Origin: Oceanospirillum sp048264105
GTDB taxonomy: Bacteria > Pseudomonadota > Gammaproteobacteria > Pseudomonadales > Halomonadaceae
Direction: 5' to 3'
Assembly (NCBI GenBank): GCA_048264105.1
Contig: JBLXDJ010000004.1
Span: 62,001-126,000 of the forward strand
DNA length: 64,000 bases
Below the pieces are notes generated by a model. It was not told where the DNA came from. It was given only the letters and a program-made list of their open reading frames with translations, and did no database searches. The translations under genes were made by a program, and so were the position numbers. Positions 24,894 through 34,171 of the stretch are shown here, in pieces; position 1 is the first letter of the stretch, and each line of letters starts with the position of its first letter.

Positions 24894-25703
24894 TCAGTAA
24901 ACGGATCCTTTCTCTGCTTTTGGCGCTTCGATATTGGCTTTGAACTTAGCCGCCAGATCATTGGAGGACTTCATCAGCAGGCCGGTATCAGTACCGACAC
25001 CCACAAAGAGTGCGCCCAGTTCGATATAGCGCTGAGCCAGTGCCTGATCAGCGATCAGAATGCCCGGTGCTTTACCGGCTGCAACGATCTTGGCGATGCT
25101 CTCTTCGATCACCTTCTGTACTTCAGGGTGACCGGGGTTACCGATATAACCCATAGAAGCACTTAGATCAGATGGGCCGATAAAGACGCCATCGACACCT
25201 TCTGTTGCCAGAATGTCATCCAGATTCTCAACGCCTTTCGGGGTTTCGATCTGAATCAGAACACAGATCTCGTCGTTAGCGGTCTGCAGATACTGAGGCA
25301 TACGGTTAAAGCCGGATGCGCGAGCCAGGGCGCTGCCAACACCACGGATACCTTGTGGCGGATAGCGGGTTGCGGATACGACTTCTGCCGCCTGTTCACC
25401 GGTTTCCACCATAGGTGCCAGAATGGTCTGAGCGCCTAAGTCCAGAATCTGTTTGATGCGCACTGCATCCGGCCATGGCGGACGAACAATCGGGTGAGAC
25501 GGATAAGGGGCAATCGCCTGCAGCTGACCCAGAATGGTTTGCAGGTCATTCGGCGCGTGTTCTGCGTCGATCAGCAGCCAGTCAAAACCGGCACCGGCCA
25601 GCAGTTCTGCGGTGTAGCTGTTTGCCAGACCCAGCCAAAGGCCGATCTGCGCGGTATCACCCTGTTTCAGGGCTTGCTTAAAGGTATTGGTTGGAGCGGG
25701 CAT
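24894..25703 (-). CDS. hpaI: 2-Oxo-hept-4-ene-1,7-dioate pathway aldolase HpaI
   Basis: A class II pyruvate aldolase of the HpcH/HpaI family, about 269 residues. It splits 4-hydroxy-2-oxoheptanedioate to pyruvate and succinic semialdehyde, the last step of the pathway. Typical segments are AGAGFDWLLIDAEHAPND, QLQAIAPYPSHPIVRPPW, GIRGVGSALARAS and VDGVFIGPSDLSASMGY. ATG 25703 (MPAPTNTF) is chosen: AGGAG lies seven bases upstream and the N-terminus then matches E. coli HpaI; the open frame runs to 25790. It is the last gene of the minus-strand operon. Confidence 0.92.
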   Translation of the reverse strand: MPAPTNTFKQALKQGDTAQIGLWLGLANSYTAELLAGAGFDWLLIDAEHAPNDLQTILGQLQAIAPYPSHPIVRPPWPDAVRIKQILDLGAQTILAPMVETGEQAAEVVSATRYPPQGIRGVGSALARASGFNRMPQYLQTANDEICVLIQIETPKGVENLDDILATEGVDGVFIGPSDLSASMGYIGNPGHPEVQKVIEESIAKIVAAGKAPGILIADQALAQRYIELGALFVGVGTDTGLLMKSSNDLAAKFKANIEAPKAEKGSVY

Positions 25704-25739
25704 ATTGCTCTCCTGAAACCTGGTGGTTAACTGAAAATC

Positions 25740-25770
25740 GGTAGGTTGGATAAGCGAAGCGCCATACGAC
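25740..25770. repeat. Possible short dispersed-repeat remnant between hpaH and hpaI
   Basis: GTAGGTTGGATAAGCGAAGC is followed by GCCATACGAC. This GGTTGG..AAGCG.AGCGC pattern is common in intergenic repeats of gammaproteobacteria (from memory). Only one copy is seen in the window. Confidence 0.3.
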
Positions 25771-25816
25771 GCTTCTCTTATGCATAGCAATCCGTCTTAT
25801 TTGACACGAACCACTT

Positions 25817-26620
25817 TTATTTAAAGAAGCAGCTGATGCTACCCAGTGGGCCGTAATCCACCTGGAAGGTATCACCTTTGCGTGCAGCAACCGGACGGGT
25901 GAAAGAACCACCCAGAATGATCTGACCCGGCTCCAGCGTAATGCCGTAAGGGTGCAGGCGGTTTGCCAGCCATGCCACGCCGTTTGCCGGGTGGTTCAGT
26001 ACACCTGCGGCAACGCCGGTTTCTTCGATCACGCCGTTACGGTACATCATGGCGGATACCCAGCGCAGATCCATCTCAGATGGTTTGATCGGACGACCAC
26101 CCATGATGATGCCGCCATTGGCTGCGTTATCTGCAATGGTGTCGAACACTTTACGCGGACGACCGGATTCCGGGTCGATGGACTGAGAGCGGGCATCGAT
26201 CAGTTCCAGTGCCGGAATCACGTAATCGGTCGCGTTATACACATCAAAGATGGTGCAGTTCGGGCCGGACAGTGGCTCTTTCAGAATGAAGGCCAGTTCC
26301 ACTTCGATACGTGGCACGATAAAGCGATCGGTCGGGATATCACCGGCATCTTCAAACAGCATATCGTCCAGCAGGGTGCCGTAATCCGGCTCGTCGATCT
26401 GGGAAGACATCTGCATGGCGCGGGAGGTCAGACCGATCTTGTGGCCGATGATTTTACGGCCTTCTGCCAGCTTGAGTTTCAGCCACTCGCTCTGAATCTT
26501 ATACGCATCAGGAATGGTGATCTCAGGGTATTGCAGGGAGATCTGACGGATCTGTTTGCGGTCTTTTTCCGCCTGATGCAGCTGGGCGGCGCAATCTTTA
26601 ATAATCTCTTCGGAAAGCAT
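25817..26620 (-). CDS. hpaH: 2-Oxo-hept-4-ene-1,7-dioate hydratase HpaH
   Basis: A metal-dependent hydratase of the FAH/MhpD family, 267 residues, the usual length. It adds water to 2-oxohept-4-ene-1,7-dioate to give the HpaI substrate. Segments are GRKIIGHKIGLTSRAMQ, DEPDYGTLLDDMLFEDAG, RIEVELAFILKEPL (metal-ligand glutamates) and LNHPANGVAWLANRLHPYG. AGGA lies eight bases before the ATG. It is the third gene of the operon hpaG1-G2-H-I. Confidence 0.92.
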   Translation of the reverse strand: MLSEEIIKDCAAQLHQAEKDRKQIRQISLQYPEITIPDAYKIQSEWLKLKLAEGRKIIGHKIGLTSRAMQMSSQIDEPDYGTLLDDMLFEDAGDIPTDRFIVPRIEVELAFILKEPLSGPNCTIFDVYNATDYVIPALELIDARSQSIDPESGRPRKVFDTIADNAANGGIIMGGRPIKPSEMDLRWVSAMMYRNGVIEETGVAAGVLNHPANGVAWLANRLHPYGITLEPGQIILGGSFTRPVAARKGDTFQVDYGPLGSISCFFK

Positions 26621-26638
26621 CTTGATAGTCCTGTGTGC

Positions 26639-26690
26639 AAACCGTTGGTCGTTTTGATGGCCAGATCATCTGCCCGACCAACGGTTTTTT
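26639..26690 (+). terminator. Hairpin between hpaG2 and hpaH
   Basis: AACCGTTGGTCG (26639-26650) pairs with CGACCAACGGTT (26675-26686) and six T follow on the plus strand only. Read in the operon direction the T-run is absent, so it may moderate hpaHI expression or stop antisense transcription. Confidence 0.55.
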
Positions 26691-26745
26691 ATTCTTGTTG
26701 TGTGCTTGCTGGTGGCTGAAACAGTGTTTCAGCCACAGGGAGGGA

Positions 26746-27510
26746 TCAGCCCAGCGTTTTCAGGTAGTCGTCTTCGCTGATGATGTGGTTCACCAGACGG
26801 CCAACGCCTTCAACTTCCGTCACAATTTCATCACCCGGCTTAACATCCGCCAGACCTTCCGGTGTACCGGTGAAGATCATATCGCCCGGTTCCAGTGTCA
26901 TGATGTTGCTCAGGTATTCCACCAGATAAGGAATGTTGAACACCAGATCCTTAGTAGAACCTTCCTGCTTCAGTTCACCGTTGATATAGGTGCGCAGGGT
27001 CAGGTTGTGCGGATCAGCCACTTCGTTCGCGTCCACGATGTAAGGGCCAACCGGCGTACAGGTATCACGGCTCTTAACCCGCAGGTTAGGACGGTAGTAG
27101 TTTTCCAGATAGTCACGGATCGCGTAGTCGTTACCGACGGTGTAGCCGCCGATGTAATCCATGGCGTCTTCGCGGGATACGTTTTTCGCGGTTTTACCGA
27201 TAATGGCGACCAGTTCGCACTCGTAGTGCATGTAGTCAACATTGTCCGGACGGTAGGTGTTTTTGTTGTGACCCAGCAGCGTGTTGGGTGCTTTCAGGAA
27301 TACCAGCGGCTCGTCCGGTGCCTTGAAAGACAGCTCGGCAGCGTGGTCGGCATAGTTGATCGCCAGAACGAAGATCTTGCCATCGCAAGGTGGCTGCCAG
27401 TCCGCATCCGCCTGAGCAATAACAGTACCGTCTGCCAGTACAGCATCCAGATTGTCGTTAACGGTAACGTTGGTCAGTTCACCGTTTAAAAGAATACGTG
27501 CGCGTTTCAT
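26746..27510 (-). CDS. HpaG second subunit (C-terminal half equivalent)
   Basis: An FAH-family protein of 254 residues that aligns with the C-terminal half of E. coli HpaG/HpcE, the decarboxylase/isomerase. It acts on the CHM-derived C8 acid (OPET) to yield 2-oxohept-4-ene-dioate with its partner. Segments are KIFVLAINYADHAAEL, LGHNKNTYRPDNVDYMHYECELVAIIG (metal ligands E-x-E region) and GDMIFTGTPEGLADVKPGD. In E. coli both halves are one polypeptide; here they are separate genes 12 bases apart, as in Pseudomonas-type clusters. Confidence 0.88.
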   Translation of the reverse strand: MKRARILLNGELTNVTVNDNLDAVLADGTVIAQADADWQPPCDGKIFVLAINYADHAAELSFKAPDEPLVFLKAPNTLLGHNKNTYRPDNVDYMHYECELVAIIGKTAKNVSREDAMDYIGGYTVGNDYAIRDYLENYYRPNLRVKSRDTCTPVGPYIVDANEVADPHNLTLRTYINGELKQEGSTKDLVFNIPYLVEYLSNIMTLEPGDMIFTGTPEGLADVKPGDEIVTEVEGVGRLVNHIISEDDYLKTLG

Positions 27511-27522
27511 GGTGACTTCCCC

Positions 27523-28275
27523 TTAACCCAGCTCTGCTTCGTTGATGACTTTGTTCTCCAAACGACCGATAGAATCGATCTCGATGGCAACGGTATCACC
27601 GGCTTTCAGTGCCAGCTTCTCGGTACGCAGTGGCGTACCGGCAATGATCAGGTCGCCTTCCTGCAGGGTCATAAAGCTGCTCAGGTAGCTGACGATCTTT
27701 TGCAGGCTGTGAACCAGCTGATCGGTGCTGGTGCTGTGAACCAGTTCGTCATTGATAAAGGTGTTGATGCCCAGTTTCTCAGGGCTGGATACGTCTTCTT
27801 TATTCACAACCCATGGGCCGATCGGGCAGAAACCATCACGGCACTTGGCTTTTACCGCAGGACGGTAGAAAGAACCTTCTGCCAGAGACACTTCGTTCAC
27901 GATGGTGTAACCGGCAACGTAATCCATGGCGTTTTCTTCAGAAACGCGGGTGGCCTGTTTGCCGATGACGATACCCAGAGATGGGCCTGCATAAATAGTG
28001 GTGCCGTCTGCAGGAGCCGGGATCGCCGCGCCATAACCGATATGGGTGTTAGGGGTTTTGATGTGCAGTACCGGAGTTTTCGGCGGATTAACATGGGGCT
28101 TTTCGTTAAAAGCCTGCTCCAGGCTGGCGCAAAGCTCTTTGTCATTCAGCGCGATGCCAAATACGGTGCCTGTGGTTGCAGGCAGCCATTGCTGTGACGT
28201 CATGTCCTGCTTTTGATTTGGGTCGATAGCCAGCTCAGTTGCTACGCCATCCTTCAGGATTCGGCTGTGCCTCAT
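27523..28275 (-). CDS. HpaG first subunit (N-terminal half equivalent)
   Basis: 250 residues matching the N-terminal half of E. coli HpaG/HpcE. Segments are VFGIALNDKELCASLEQAF, PPKTPVLHIKTPNTHIGYG, SFYRPAVKAKCRDGFCPIGPWV and GDLIIAGTPLRTEKLALKAGD. It has an N-terminal ~35-residue extension before the FAH core. It is the first gene of the operon, starting immediately after a divergent control region with HpaR-type palindromes. It probably forms a complex with the downstream subunit. Confidence 0.88.
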   Translation of the reverse strand: MRHSRILKDGVATELAIDPNQKQDMTSQQWLPATTGTVFGIALNDKELCASLEQAFNEKPHVNPPKTPVLHIKTPNTHIGYGAAIPAPADGTTIYAGPSLGIVIGKQATRVSEENAMDYVAGYTIVNEVSLAEGSFYRPAVKAKCRDGFCPIGPWVVNKEDVSSPEKLGINTFINDELVHSTSTDQLVHSLQKIVSYLSSFMTLQEGDLIIAGTPLRTEKLALKAGDTVAIEIDSIGRLENKVINEAELG

Positions 28276-28345
28276 GGCGAAATCTCCGGTTCTTGGATTC
28301 TTGTTGGAATGTATGGATACGAAAATCAGTATCTATGCCAATTAC

Positions 28346-28578
28346 TTTCTATGTTAAGTAGTTTTGCTATTAAGGGCGGAATTGTCAATAACTTAATATG
28401 TTAATTAAATTGATAGGGCTGCCATCGCAAACCGCAGATCCGGTTTCAGTGGAAATTCGTCATCCGCTTGTCGATTTTGTTCAGGATTAGACTAAAGTTA
28501 GCAGACGGATTTTAGTTTCATAGGCAACTTCTGAGTTGACAATCGTTAATATGTTAAATAAATTGGTTAATATGTTAA
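28346..28578. promoter_or_regulatory. Divergent hpaG1/hpaE control region with HpaR-type operators
   Basis: The 414-base gap 28276-28689 holds three exact TTAATATGTTAA palindromes, at 28393-28404, 28546-28557 and 28567-28578, and a half-conserved one at 28346-28357. The last two are 21 bases apart, two helical turns, which would put two dimers on one face of the DNA. Repression of both divergent operons by HpaR is inferred. Confidence 0.7.
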
Positions 28579-28689
28579 GTTGTTGTCGGTTAGAGGTTGA
28601 GTCTGAATCTCTGAGACAGGCAGCAGGCTCAAATTTCAGTTAAAGCCTGCACAGAGGCTTTAGTGCTTACGGTAGGACGGAAAAGAACA

Positions 28690-30153
28690 ATGATTAAGAA
28701 CCTGATTAATGGCAAATGGGTAGAAAGCTCGGAAACTTTTGAAACCGTAAATCCGGCAACCGGTGAGGTTCTGGCTGAGGTTGCTCACGCAACACCTGAG
28801 CAGGTTGCTGCGGCGACTCAGGCGGCAAAAGATGCCTTCCCGGCGTGGGCGAATATGCCGATTGCCAAGCGTTCTAAGATTATCGAAAAGCTGGGCGACC
28901 TGATTGGTGAGAATGTTGAAAAGATCGCTCAGCTGGAAACCGCTGATACCGGTCTGCCGATCTACCAGACTCAGAATGCGCTGATTCCACGTTCTTCCAA
29001 TAACTTCTACTTCTTCGCTGAGAAGTCCCGTCAGATGAACGGTCACACCTATCCGATGGATGACCAGATGCTGAACTACACCCTGTATCAGCCGACCGGT
29101 GTATGCGCTCTGATCTCTCCTTGGAACGTGCCTTTTATGACCGGCACCTGGAAAACCGCTCCTGCGCTGGCGCTGGGTAACACCGCTGTAATGAAGCAGT
29201 CTGAGCTGTCTCCACTGTCCACTGATTTCCTGGGTCATCTGGCGCTGGAAGCCGGTGTACCGGCTGGTGTATTTAACATCGTTCACGGTTTTGGTGGCAC
29301 CACAGGTAACGCCCTGATCACCGACCCTAACGTCAATGCGATCTCTTTCACCGGCGGCACGTCAACCGGTAAGCACATCATCGCAAACGCAGGCCTGAAG
29401 AAGTTCTCTATGGAGCTGGGCGGTAAGTCACCGGTTATCATCTTTGATGACTGTGATTACGAGCGCGCTCTGGATGCTGCTGTATTCGGTATCTTCTCGA
29501 TTAACGGTGAGCGTTGTACTGCCGGTTCCCGTCTGTTTGTTCAGGAAGGCATCTACGACAAATTCTGTGAAGAGTTCGCAGCACGCGCTAACAAGATCAA
29601 GGTAGGCGATCCTACTGAGATGGATACCAAGGTGGGCTCTCTGATCAGCCAGGCGCACTGGGAGAAGGTAACCGGTTACATCAAGCTGGGTATCGAAGAG
29701 GGTGCAACCCTGATCGCCGGTGGCCCTGACAAGCCGGTTGATGAACTGCCGGATCACCTGAAAGGCGGCCACTTTGTTCGTCCGACCGCATTCCGTGATG
29801 TCACCAACGATATGCGTATCGCCCGCGAAGAGATCTTCGGCCCTGTGGCGGTGATTATTCCGTTTAAAGATGAAGAAGATGTGGTTCGCATGGCGAACGA
29901 CAACGACTACGGTCTGGCGTCTTACCTGTGGACTCAGGATGTGGGCAAGGTGCATCGCATCGCTAACCGCATCGAAGCGGGCATGATGTTTGTGAACAGC
30001 CAGAACGTACGTGATCTGCGTACGCCGTTCGGTGGTGTTAAAGGCTCCGGTACCGGTCGTGAAGGCGGTGATTACAGCTTCGAAGTGTTCTGCGAACCTA
30101 AGAATGTCTGCATCAGCATGGGCTCACACCACATCCCTAAATGGGGCGTGTGA
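28690..30153 (+). CDS. hpaE: 5-Carboxymethyl-2-hydroxymuconic semialdehyde dehydrogenase HpaE
   Basis: 487 residues, the usual length. It oxidises the ring-cleavage semialdehyde to CHM with NAD+. ALDH motifs are LISPWNVPFMTGTWKTAPALALG, ISFTGGTSTGKHI, MELGGKSPVIIFDD (general base) and NGERCTAGSRLF (catalytic Cys). The N-terminus MIKNLINGKWVES matches HpaE. ATG 28690 is chosen over in-frame codons at 28663. It is followed 70 bases later by hpaF on the same strand. Confidence 0.92.
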   Translation: MIKNLINGKWVESSETFETVNPATGEVLAEVAHATPEQVAAATQAAKDAFPAWANMPIAKRSKIIEKLGDLIGENVEKIAQLETADTGLPIYQTQNALIPRSSNNFYFFAEKSRQMNGHTYPMDDQMLNYTLYQPTGVCALISPWNVPFMTGTWKTAPALALGNTAVMKQSELSPLSTDFLGHLALEAGVPAGVFNIVHGFGGTTGNALITDPNVNAISFTGGTSTGKHIIANAGLKKFSMELGGKSPVIIFDDCDYERALDAAVFGIFSINGERCTAGSRLFVQEGIYDKFCEEFAARANKIKVGDPTEMDTKVGSLISQAHWEKVTGYIKLGIEEGATLIAGGPDKPVDELPDHLKGGHFVRPTAFRDVTNDMRIAREEIFGPVAVIIPFKDEEDVVRMANDNDYGLASYLWTQDVGKVHRIANRIEAGMMFVNSQNVRDLRTPFGGVKGSGTGREGGDYSFEVFCEPKNVCISMGSHHIPKWGV

Positions 30154-30224
30154 TTCTCTGATCTCTTCGCTGCAGTGCATCAGGTGCACTGCAGCGGCGA
30201 CTATAGCTGACATTGAGGTGATCT

Positions 30225-30611
30225 ATGCCGCATTTTATTGTGGAGTATTCCGATAATCTGCATGAACAGCTGGATTTTCAGCCGCTGTTTAAAGCCCTGC
30301 ATGAGTACGTGATCTCGACCGGTGCTTTCCCGATCGGTGGTGTTCGCAGCCGTGCGATCCGTTGCTATGACTATCGCGTGGCCGATGGCCGTGACGAGTT
30401 TGCCTTTCTGAACCTGAATCTGAAGATCGGCCATGGCCGTGACATGGAGCTGAAAAAGCAGGTGGCAGAAAAGGTGTTTGAGATTCTTTGTGATTGGATG
30501 AAGCCGGTAACGGACAACGGCTACTGTCAGATCTCCTTTGAGATGACAGAGCTTGATCCGGTACTCAAATTCAACAAAAACAATATCCACCCACTTTTTG
30601 CGGGTAAATAA
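30225..30611 (+). CDS. hpaF: 5-Carboxymethyl-2-hydroxymuconate isomerase HpaF
   Basis: 128 residues, typical for the tautomerase-superfamily CHMI. It isomerises CHM to the substrate of HpaG. The N-terminal Pro-1 base follows the start Met (MPHFIVEYSDNL). GVRSRAIRCYDYRVADGR and LNLKIGHGRDMELKKQVAEKVF are diagnostic. GAGGTG lies five to seven bases before the ATG. It forms an operon with hpaE. Confidence 0.92.
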   Translation: MPHFIVEYSDNLHEQLDFQPLFKALHEYVISTGAFPIGGVRSRAIRCYDYRVADGRDEFAFLNLNLKIGHGRDMELKKQVAEKVFEILCDWMKPVTDNGYCQISFEMTELDPVLKFNKNNIHPLFAGK

Positions 30612-30717
30612 GCCTGCAGGCTGTGGAATGGCGTGTGTTCCGTCTTTGCGAATCAAATAGATACATAAATTTTATTTAGGATTCTCTTTTGGTATCGCAA
30701 AGAATGTTGTATCTTGG

Positions 30718-30739
30718 AAATCTGATCTAAGTCAGATTT
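30718..30739. promoter_or_regulatory. Palindrome upstream of the TRAP transporter operon
   Basis: AAATCTGA and TCAGATTT flank a 6-base spacer. It is the strongest inverted repeat in the 401-base gap 30612-31012. No binding protein can be assigned. Confidence 0.45.
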
Positions 30740-31012
30740 TAAATTCAGAGGCTTTGACTTGAATCCTTGTCGAGTGAAATTAGTGTGGCTACCGCGTTTC
30801 TCTTTGCTCAGGATGAAGCTAATGAATTGAATTTGATACAGAATCTGTTTTTCAGGGTTTTAAAATGATTTAAAACCGGCCTCAGCAGGCATCAAGATCT
30901 GCAGGGGGCTTCTGAAAAGAACACTAACAACGATAAAGCGTGTGAACTATGACCAGCTCGACCCTACTGCACGGCCGGTCATAGGGCAAAACCTAAGCAG
31001 GAGATAACAACA

Positions 31013-32071
31013 ATGACAATAATGAAGAAAACCTTCAAAAAAGCCCTGGTTGGTCTGACGTTGGGTGCCACGATGCTGGCATCAAATGCGGCCTTCTCTG
31101 AAACCGTTCTGCGTGTGGGTACCTGGTTACCACCAACAGCGGCTCAGAATGCAATCGTTTGGCCTACATGGGCGAAATGGGTTGAGGACGCTACTGAAGG
31201 TCGCGTAAAGATTAAAATTGAACAAGGTTTGGGCCACCCTAAAACCATGTTCAACCTGGTTGAAGATGGCGTTATCGACGCATCTTTCAGCTATCACGGT
31301 TATGTACCGGGTCGCTTTAAACTGCCACAAGCGGTTGAGCAGCCTGGTCTGGGTGTAGGCGCAGAAGCCGCATCTGTTGCTCTTTGGAAAACTTATGAAA
31401 AGTACTTCAAAGAAGCGGGTGAGTTCGAAGGTCTGGAAGTGCTGGGTATGTTCACCCACGGTCCTGGTCTGATCCACTCCAAAGAGCCAATCAACTCTCT
31501 TGCTGACCTTGAAGGCAAGAAAATCCGCGTAGGTGGTGGTGTTCAGAGTGTTCTGGCTGAGCGTATGCACGTAACTCCTGTAGGCGCTCCGGCTCCTAAG
31601 GTATACGAAATGCTGCAGCAGGGCGTTATTGATGGCGTATTCATCCCGATGGGTGAGCAGAAGTCTCTGCGTCTGAACGAAGTAACCAACCACGTAACGG
31701 TTCTGCCTGGTGGCATGTACCTGGGTAGCTTCTCCATGTTCATCAACCCTGAGTTCATGGAAGACCTGTCTGAGAAAGATCGTGCAGCGATCCGTCGTGT
31801 ATCCGGTCTGCGTCTGTCTGCTCTGGCAGGTAGTGCATGGGATGGTGCTGACCTTGACGGTTACAAAGCCGCTAAAGAAGCTGGCGTGAACGTGAAACGT
31901 ATCTCTAAGAACGATGCGATGTACAAAGAGTTCGTAAAACTGACCAAAGGTATGGATCAGGTTTGGATCGACTCTGTTGAAGATCGTGACGTAGACGCGA
32001 AAGCGGCGCTGAAAGAGATGCGTAAGATCGCTCGTGACTACGAAGCTAACATGAAATCTGCCAGCAACTAA
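31013..32071 (+). CDS. TRAP transporter periplasmic binding protein (DctP family)
   Basis: 352 residues with a signal peptide (KKTFKKALVGLTLGATMLASNAAFSE). The mature part is DctP-like: LRVGTWLPPTAAQNAIVWPTW, the SKEPINSLADLEGKKIRVGG region with the substrate-binding Arg, and EMLQQGVIDGVFIPMGEQ. It binds an organic acid in the periplasm. The gene directly follows hpaEF and precedes the two membrane subunits, so an aromatic acid such as 4-hydroxyphenylacetate is the likely ligand (inference). AGGAGA lies before the ATG. Confidence 0.88.
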   Translation: MTIMKKTFKKALVGLTLGATMLASNAAFSETVLRVGTWLPPTAAQNAIVWPTWAKWVEDATEGRVKIKIEQGLGHPKTMFNLVEDGVIDASFSYHGYVPGRFKLPQAVEQPGLGVGAEAASVALWKTYEKYFKEAGEFEGLEVLGMFTHGPGLIHSKEPINSLADLEGKKIRVGGGVQSVLAERMHVTPVGAPAPKVYEMLQQGVIDGVFIPMGEQKSLRLNEVTNHVTVLPGGMYLGSFSMFINPEFMEDLSEKDRAAIRRVSGLRLSALAGSAWDGADLDGYKAAKEAGVNVKRISKNDAMYKEFVKLTKGMDQVWIDSVEDRDVDAKAALKEMRKIARDYEANMKSASN

Positions 32072-32083
32072 GTGGAGTAGTGT

Positions 32084-32608
32084 ATGTCTCTCGCAACGCT
32101 CCCTAAGTGGGTGGCAGAGCACTACGAAGAAAAAGGGCCAGTCATTTGGCTGGCCTTTTTCCTTGAGGCCTGTGCCGCGGTAGTGCTGTTTGCTTTGATG
32201 GCTCTGACTTGCATGGATGTGATCGGCCGATACTTTTTCGATAATGCAGTGGATGGTGCCGTAGAGCTAACAGAGATCGGTCTGGCAGTGATTGTTTTTG
32301 CCCAGATGCCGATTGTTACCTGGCGCGGTGGCCATGTTGTCGTTGATATTCTGGACAGCTATATCAGTAATAAACTGATGCGTGTGTTGGGTTTGTTATC
32401 CGCGCTTTTGATGTCCGGCGGCCTCTACTTCCTGGCAGAACGTATGTTCTACCTGGGTGAGCGCTCCATGCGCCGTGGTGTCGTCACTGAATATCTTGAG
32501 ATCCCTGTAGGGTACATCGTGCAATACATCGCAGTCATGAGTTATGCCACTGCCGCACTGATGATTACCTATGGTGTTTATCGGATCATTATCGAAACCC
32601 GCGACTAA
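32084..32608 (+). CDS. TRAP transporter small membrane subunit (DctQ family)
   Basis: 174 residues with four membrane segments, as in DctQ. FALMALTCMDVIGRYFFDNAVDGAVELTEIGLAVIVF and QMPIVTWRGGHVVVDIL are family-typical. It lies 12 bases after the binding-protein gene, with GGAG six bases before the ATG. Confidence 0.88.
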   Translation: MSLATLPKWVAEHYEEKGPVIWLAFFLEACAAVVLFALMALTCMDVIGRYFFDNAVDGAVELTEIGLAVIVFAQMPIVTWRGGHVVVDILDSYISNKLMRVLGLLSALLMSGGLYFLAERMFYLGERSMRRGVVTEYLEIPVGYIVQYIAVMSYATAALMITYGVYRIIIETRD

Positions 32609-32729
32609 ATCGTAATCCGTGCTCGGCTCCGAGTTATCGTTTCATCTTCTGGTACAGGCCAAGGCATAGCCACGTTCTGTATCCGGTCGGGCTGAGTTTT
32701 GTCATCTGCGTTATTTCCGGACCAAGTTT

Positions 32730-34058
32730 ATGACTGTAGCACTTATCGGCTTTGCCATTCTGCTGGCGCTGATCGTAATCGTGCGAATTCCAATCGCTTT
32801 CGCGATGGGTTTCGTAGGGTTCTTCGGCTTCGCCTACCTGCAGGGGCTGGGCTTTGACAACTTATTTGATTTCCGTTGGACCGGGGCTATGTCTATGGCC
32901 GCGAACCGCGTCATTGATACCGCCCAGGAATACGGTCTGTCGGTTATCCCTCTGTTTATTCTGATGGGTAATCTGGTGACCAAGTCGGGCCTTTCTCAGG
33001 AGCTGTATCAGGCGTCTTACGCTTTCCTGGGGCACCGTAAAGGCGGCCTGTCCATGGCAACCGTTGTGGCGTGTGGTGGTTTCTCTGCCATCTGCGGTTC
33101 TTCTCTGGCAACCTCTGCGACCATGGCAAAAGTGGCAATGCCGCCGATGCGTAAATTTGGTTATTCCGACTCACTGGCCACCGCATCCATCGCGGCCGGC
33201 GGTACGTTGGGTATTCTGATTCCACCCAGCGTTATTCTGGTGATCTACGGCCTGCTGACTGAATCCAGTATCCGTGAGCTGTTCGCAGCGGGTTTCATTC
33301 CGGGTCTTCTGGGTATCATTCTTTATCTGGCGGCTGTGCGTTACACCGTATGGCGCAACCCTGAGGCGGGTCCTCCGGGTGAGAAAATGAGCTGGAGTGA
33401 GCGTTTCGCTGCCCTGAAAGGTGTTTGGGGTGTGCTGGTTCTCTTCACCATCGTGATGGGTGGTATCTATCTGGGCGTCTTCACGCCGACAGAAGCGGCA
33501 GGTATTGGTGCCGGTGGTGCCTTTGTTATCGCTCTGGCCCGTCGTTCCCTGACCCTGGGTTCCCTGTTCCACGCGATGACCGATACCGGCCGAACCACAG
33601 CGATGCTGTTTGGTGTTCTGATCGGTGCGCTGGTGTTCTCTGACTTTATTAACCGTGCCGGTCTGCCGGATGCGCTGCTGGACTTCGTGACCTCTCTGGA
33701 TGTCAGCCCTATGGGTGTGATTCTGGTGATTCTGGCGATCTACATCGTATTAGGCATGGTGTTTGAAAGCCTCTCGATGATGCTACTGACCGTACCTATC
33801 TTCTACCCGCTGGTGCAGAGCCTGGGCTTCGATCTGGTCTGGTTCGGTATTGTTGTGGTGGTGGTAACGGAGATCAGTCTGATTACGCCGCCGGTGGGGA
33901 TGAACGTCTTCGTGCTCAGTGCGGTACTCAGGGATGTGAAACCGGGCACTATCTTTAAGGGTGTTACCCCGTTCTGGATGGCCGATATTGTCCGTCTGGC
34001 GCTGATCACCTTTATTGCCCAGATCGCCCTGTTCCTGCCGGAAATGCTGTATCGGTAA
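32730..34058 (+). CDS. TRAP transporter large membrane subunit (DctM family)
   Basis: 442 residues with about twelve membrane segments; drives uptake with the sodium gradient. Typical segments are FAMGFVGFFGFAYLQGLG, GFSAICGSSLATSATMAKVAMP, AAGGTLGILIPPSVILVIYG and GVFTPTEAAGIGAGGA. It completes a three-gene TRAP set (P, Q, M in order) with a 121-base gap after dctQ. Confidence 0.9.
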   Translation: MTVALIGFAILLALIVIVRIPIAFAMGFVGFFGFAYLQGLGFDNLFDFRWTGAMSMAANRVIDTAQEYGLSVIPLFILMGNLVTKSGLSQELYQASYAFLGHRKGGLSMATVVACGGFSAICGSSLATSATMAKVAMPPMRKFGYSDSLATASIAAGGTLGILIPPSVILVIYGLLTESSIRELFAAGFIPGLLGIILYLAAVRYTVWRNPEAGPPGEKMSWSERFAALKGVWGVLVLFTIVMGGIYLGVFTPTEAAGIGAGGAFVIALARRSLTLGSLFHAMTDTGRTTAMLFGVLIGALVFSDFINRAGLPDALLDFVTSLDVSPMGVILVILAIYIVLGMVFESLSMMLLTVPIFYPLVQSLGFDLVWFGIVVVVVTEISLITPPVGMNVFVLSAVLRDVKPGTIFKGVTPFWMADIVRLALITFIAQIALFLPEMLYR

Positions 34059-34171
34059 TAGCACCTGAATCATCCTGATGATTTAAAAAGAGCTGACAGA
34101 ATAACAATTAAAGGAAACCGCTCGGGGGCGACCCACCTCCGGGCGCTCCTGGCTGATAAGGAGGGCTTGCT

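Noticed and set aside
27523..28275. HpaG split as a frameshift or sequencing error
   Set aside because: The two halves have separate start codons, an intact first stop and a 12-base gap, and separate hpaG1/hpaG2 genes are known in other bacteria.
31127..32122. 331-codon minus-strand frame opposite dctP
   Set aside because: Shadow of the TRAP binding protein; composition typical of antisense reading.
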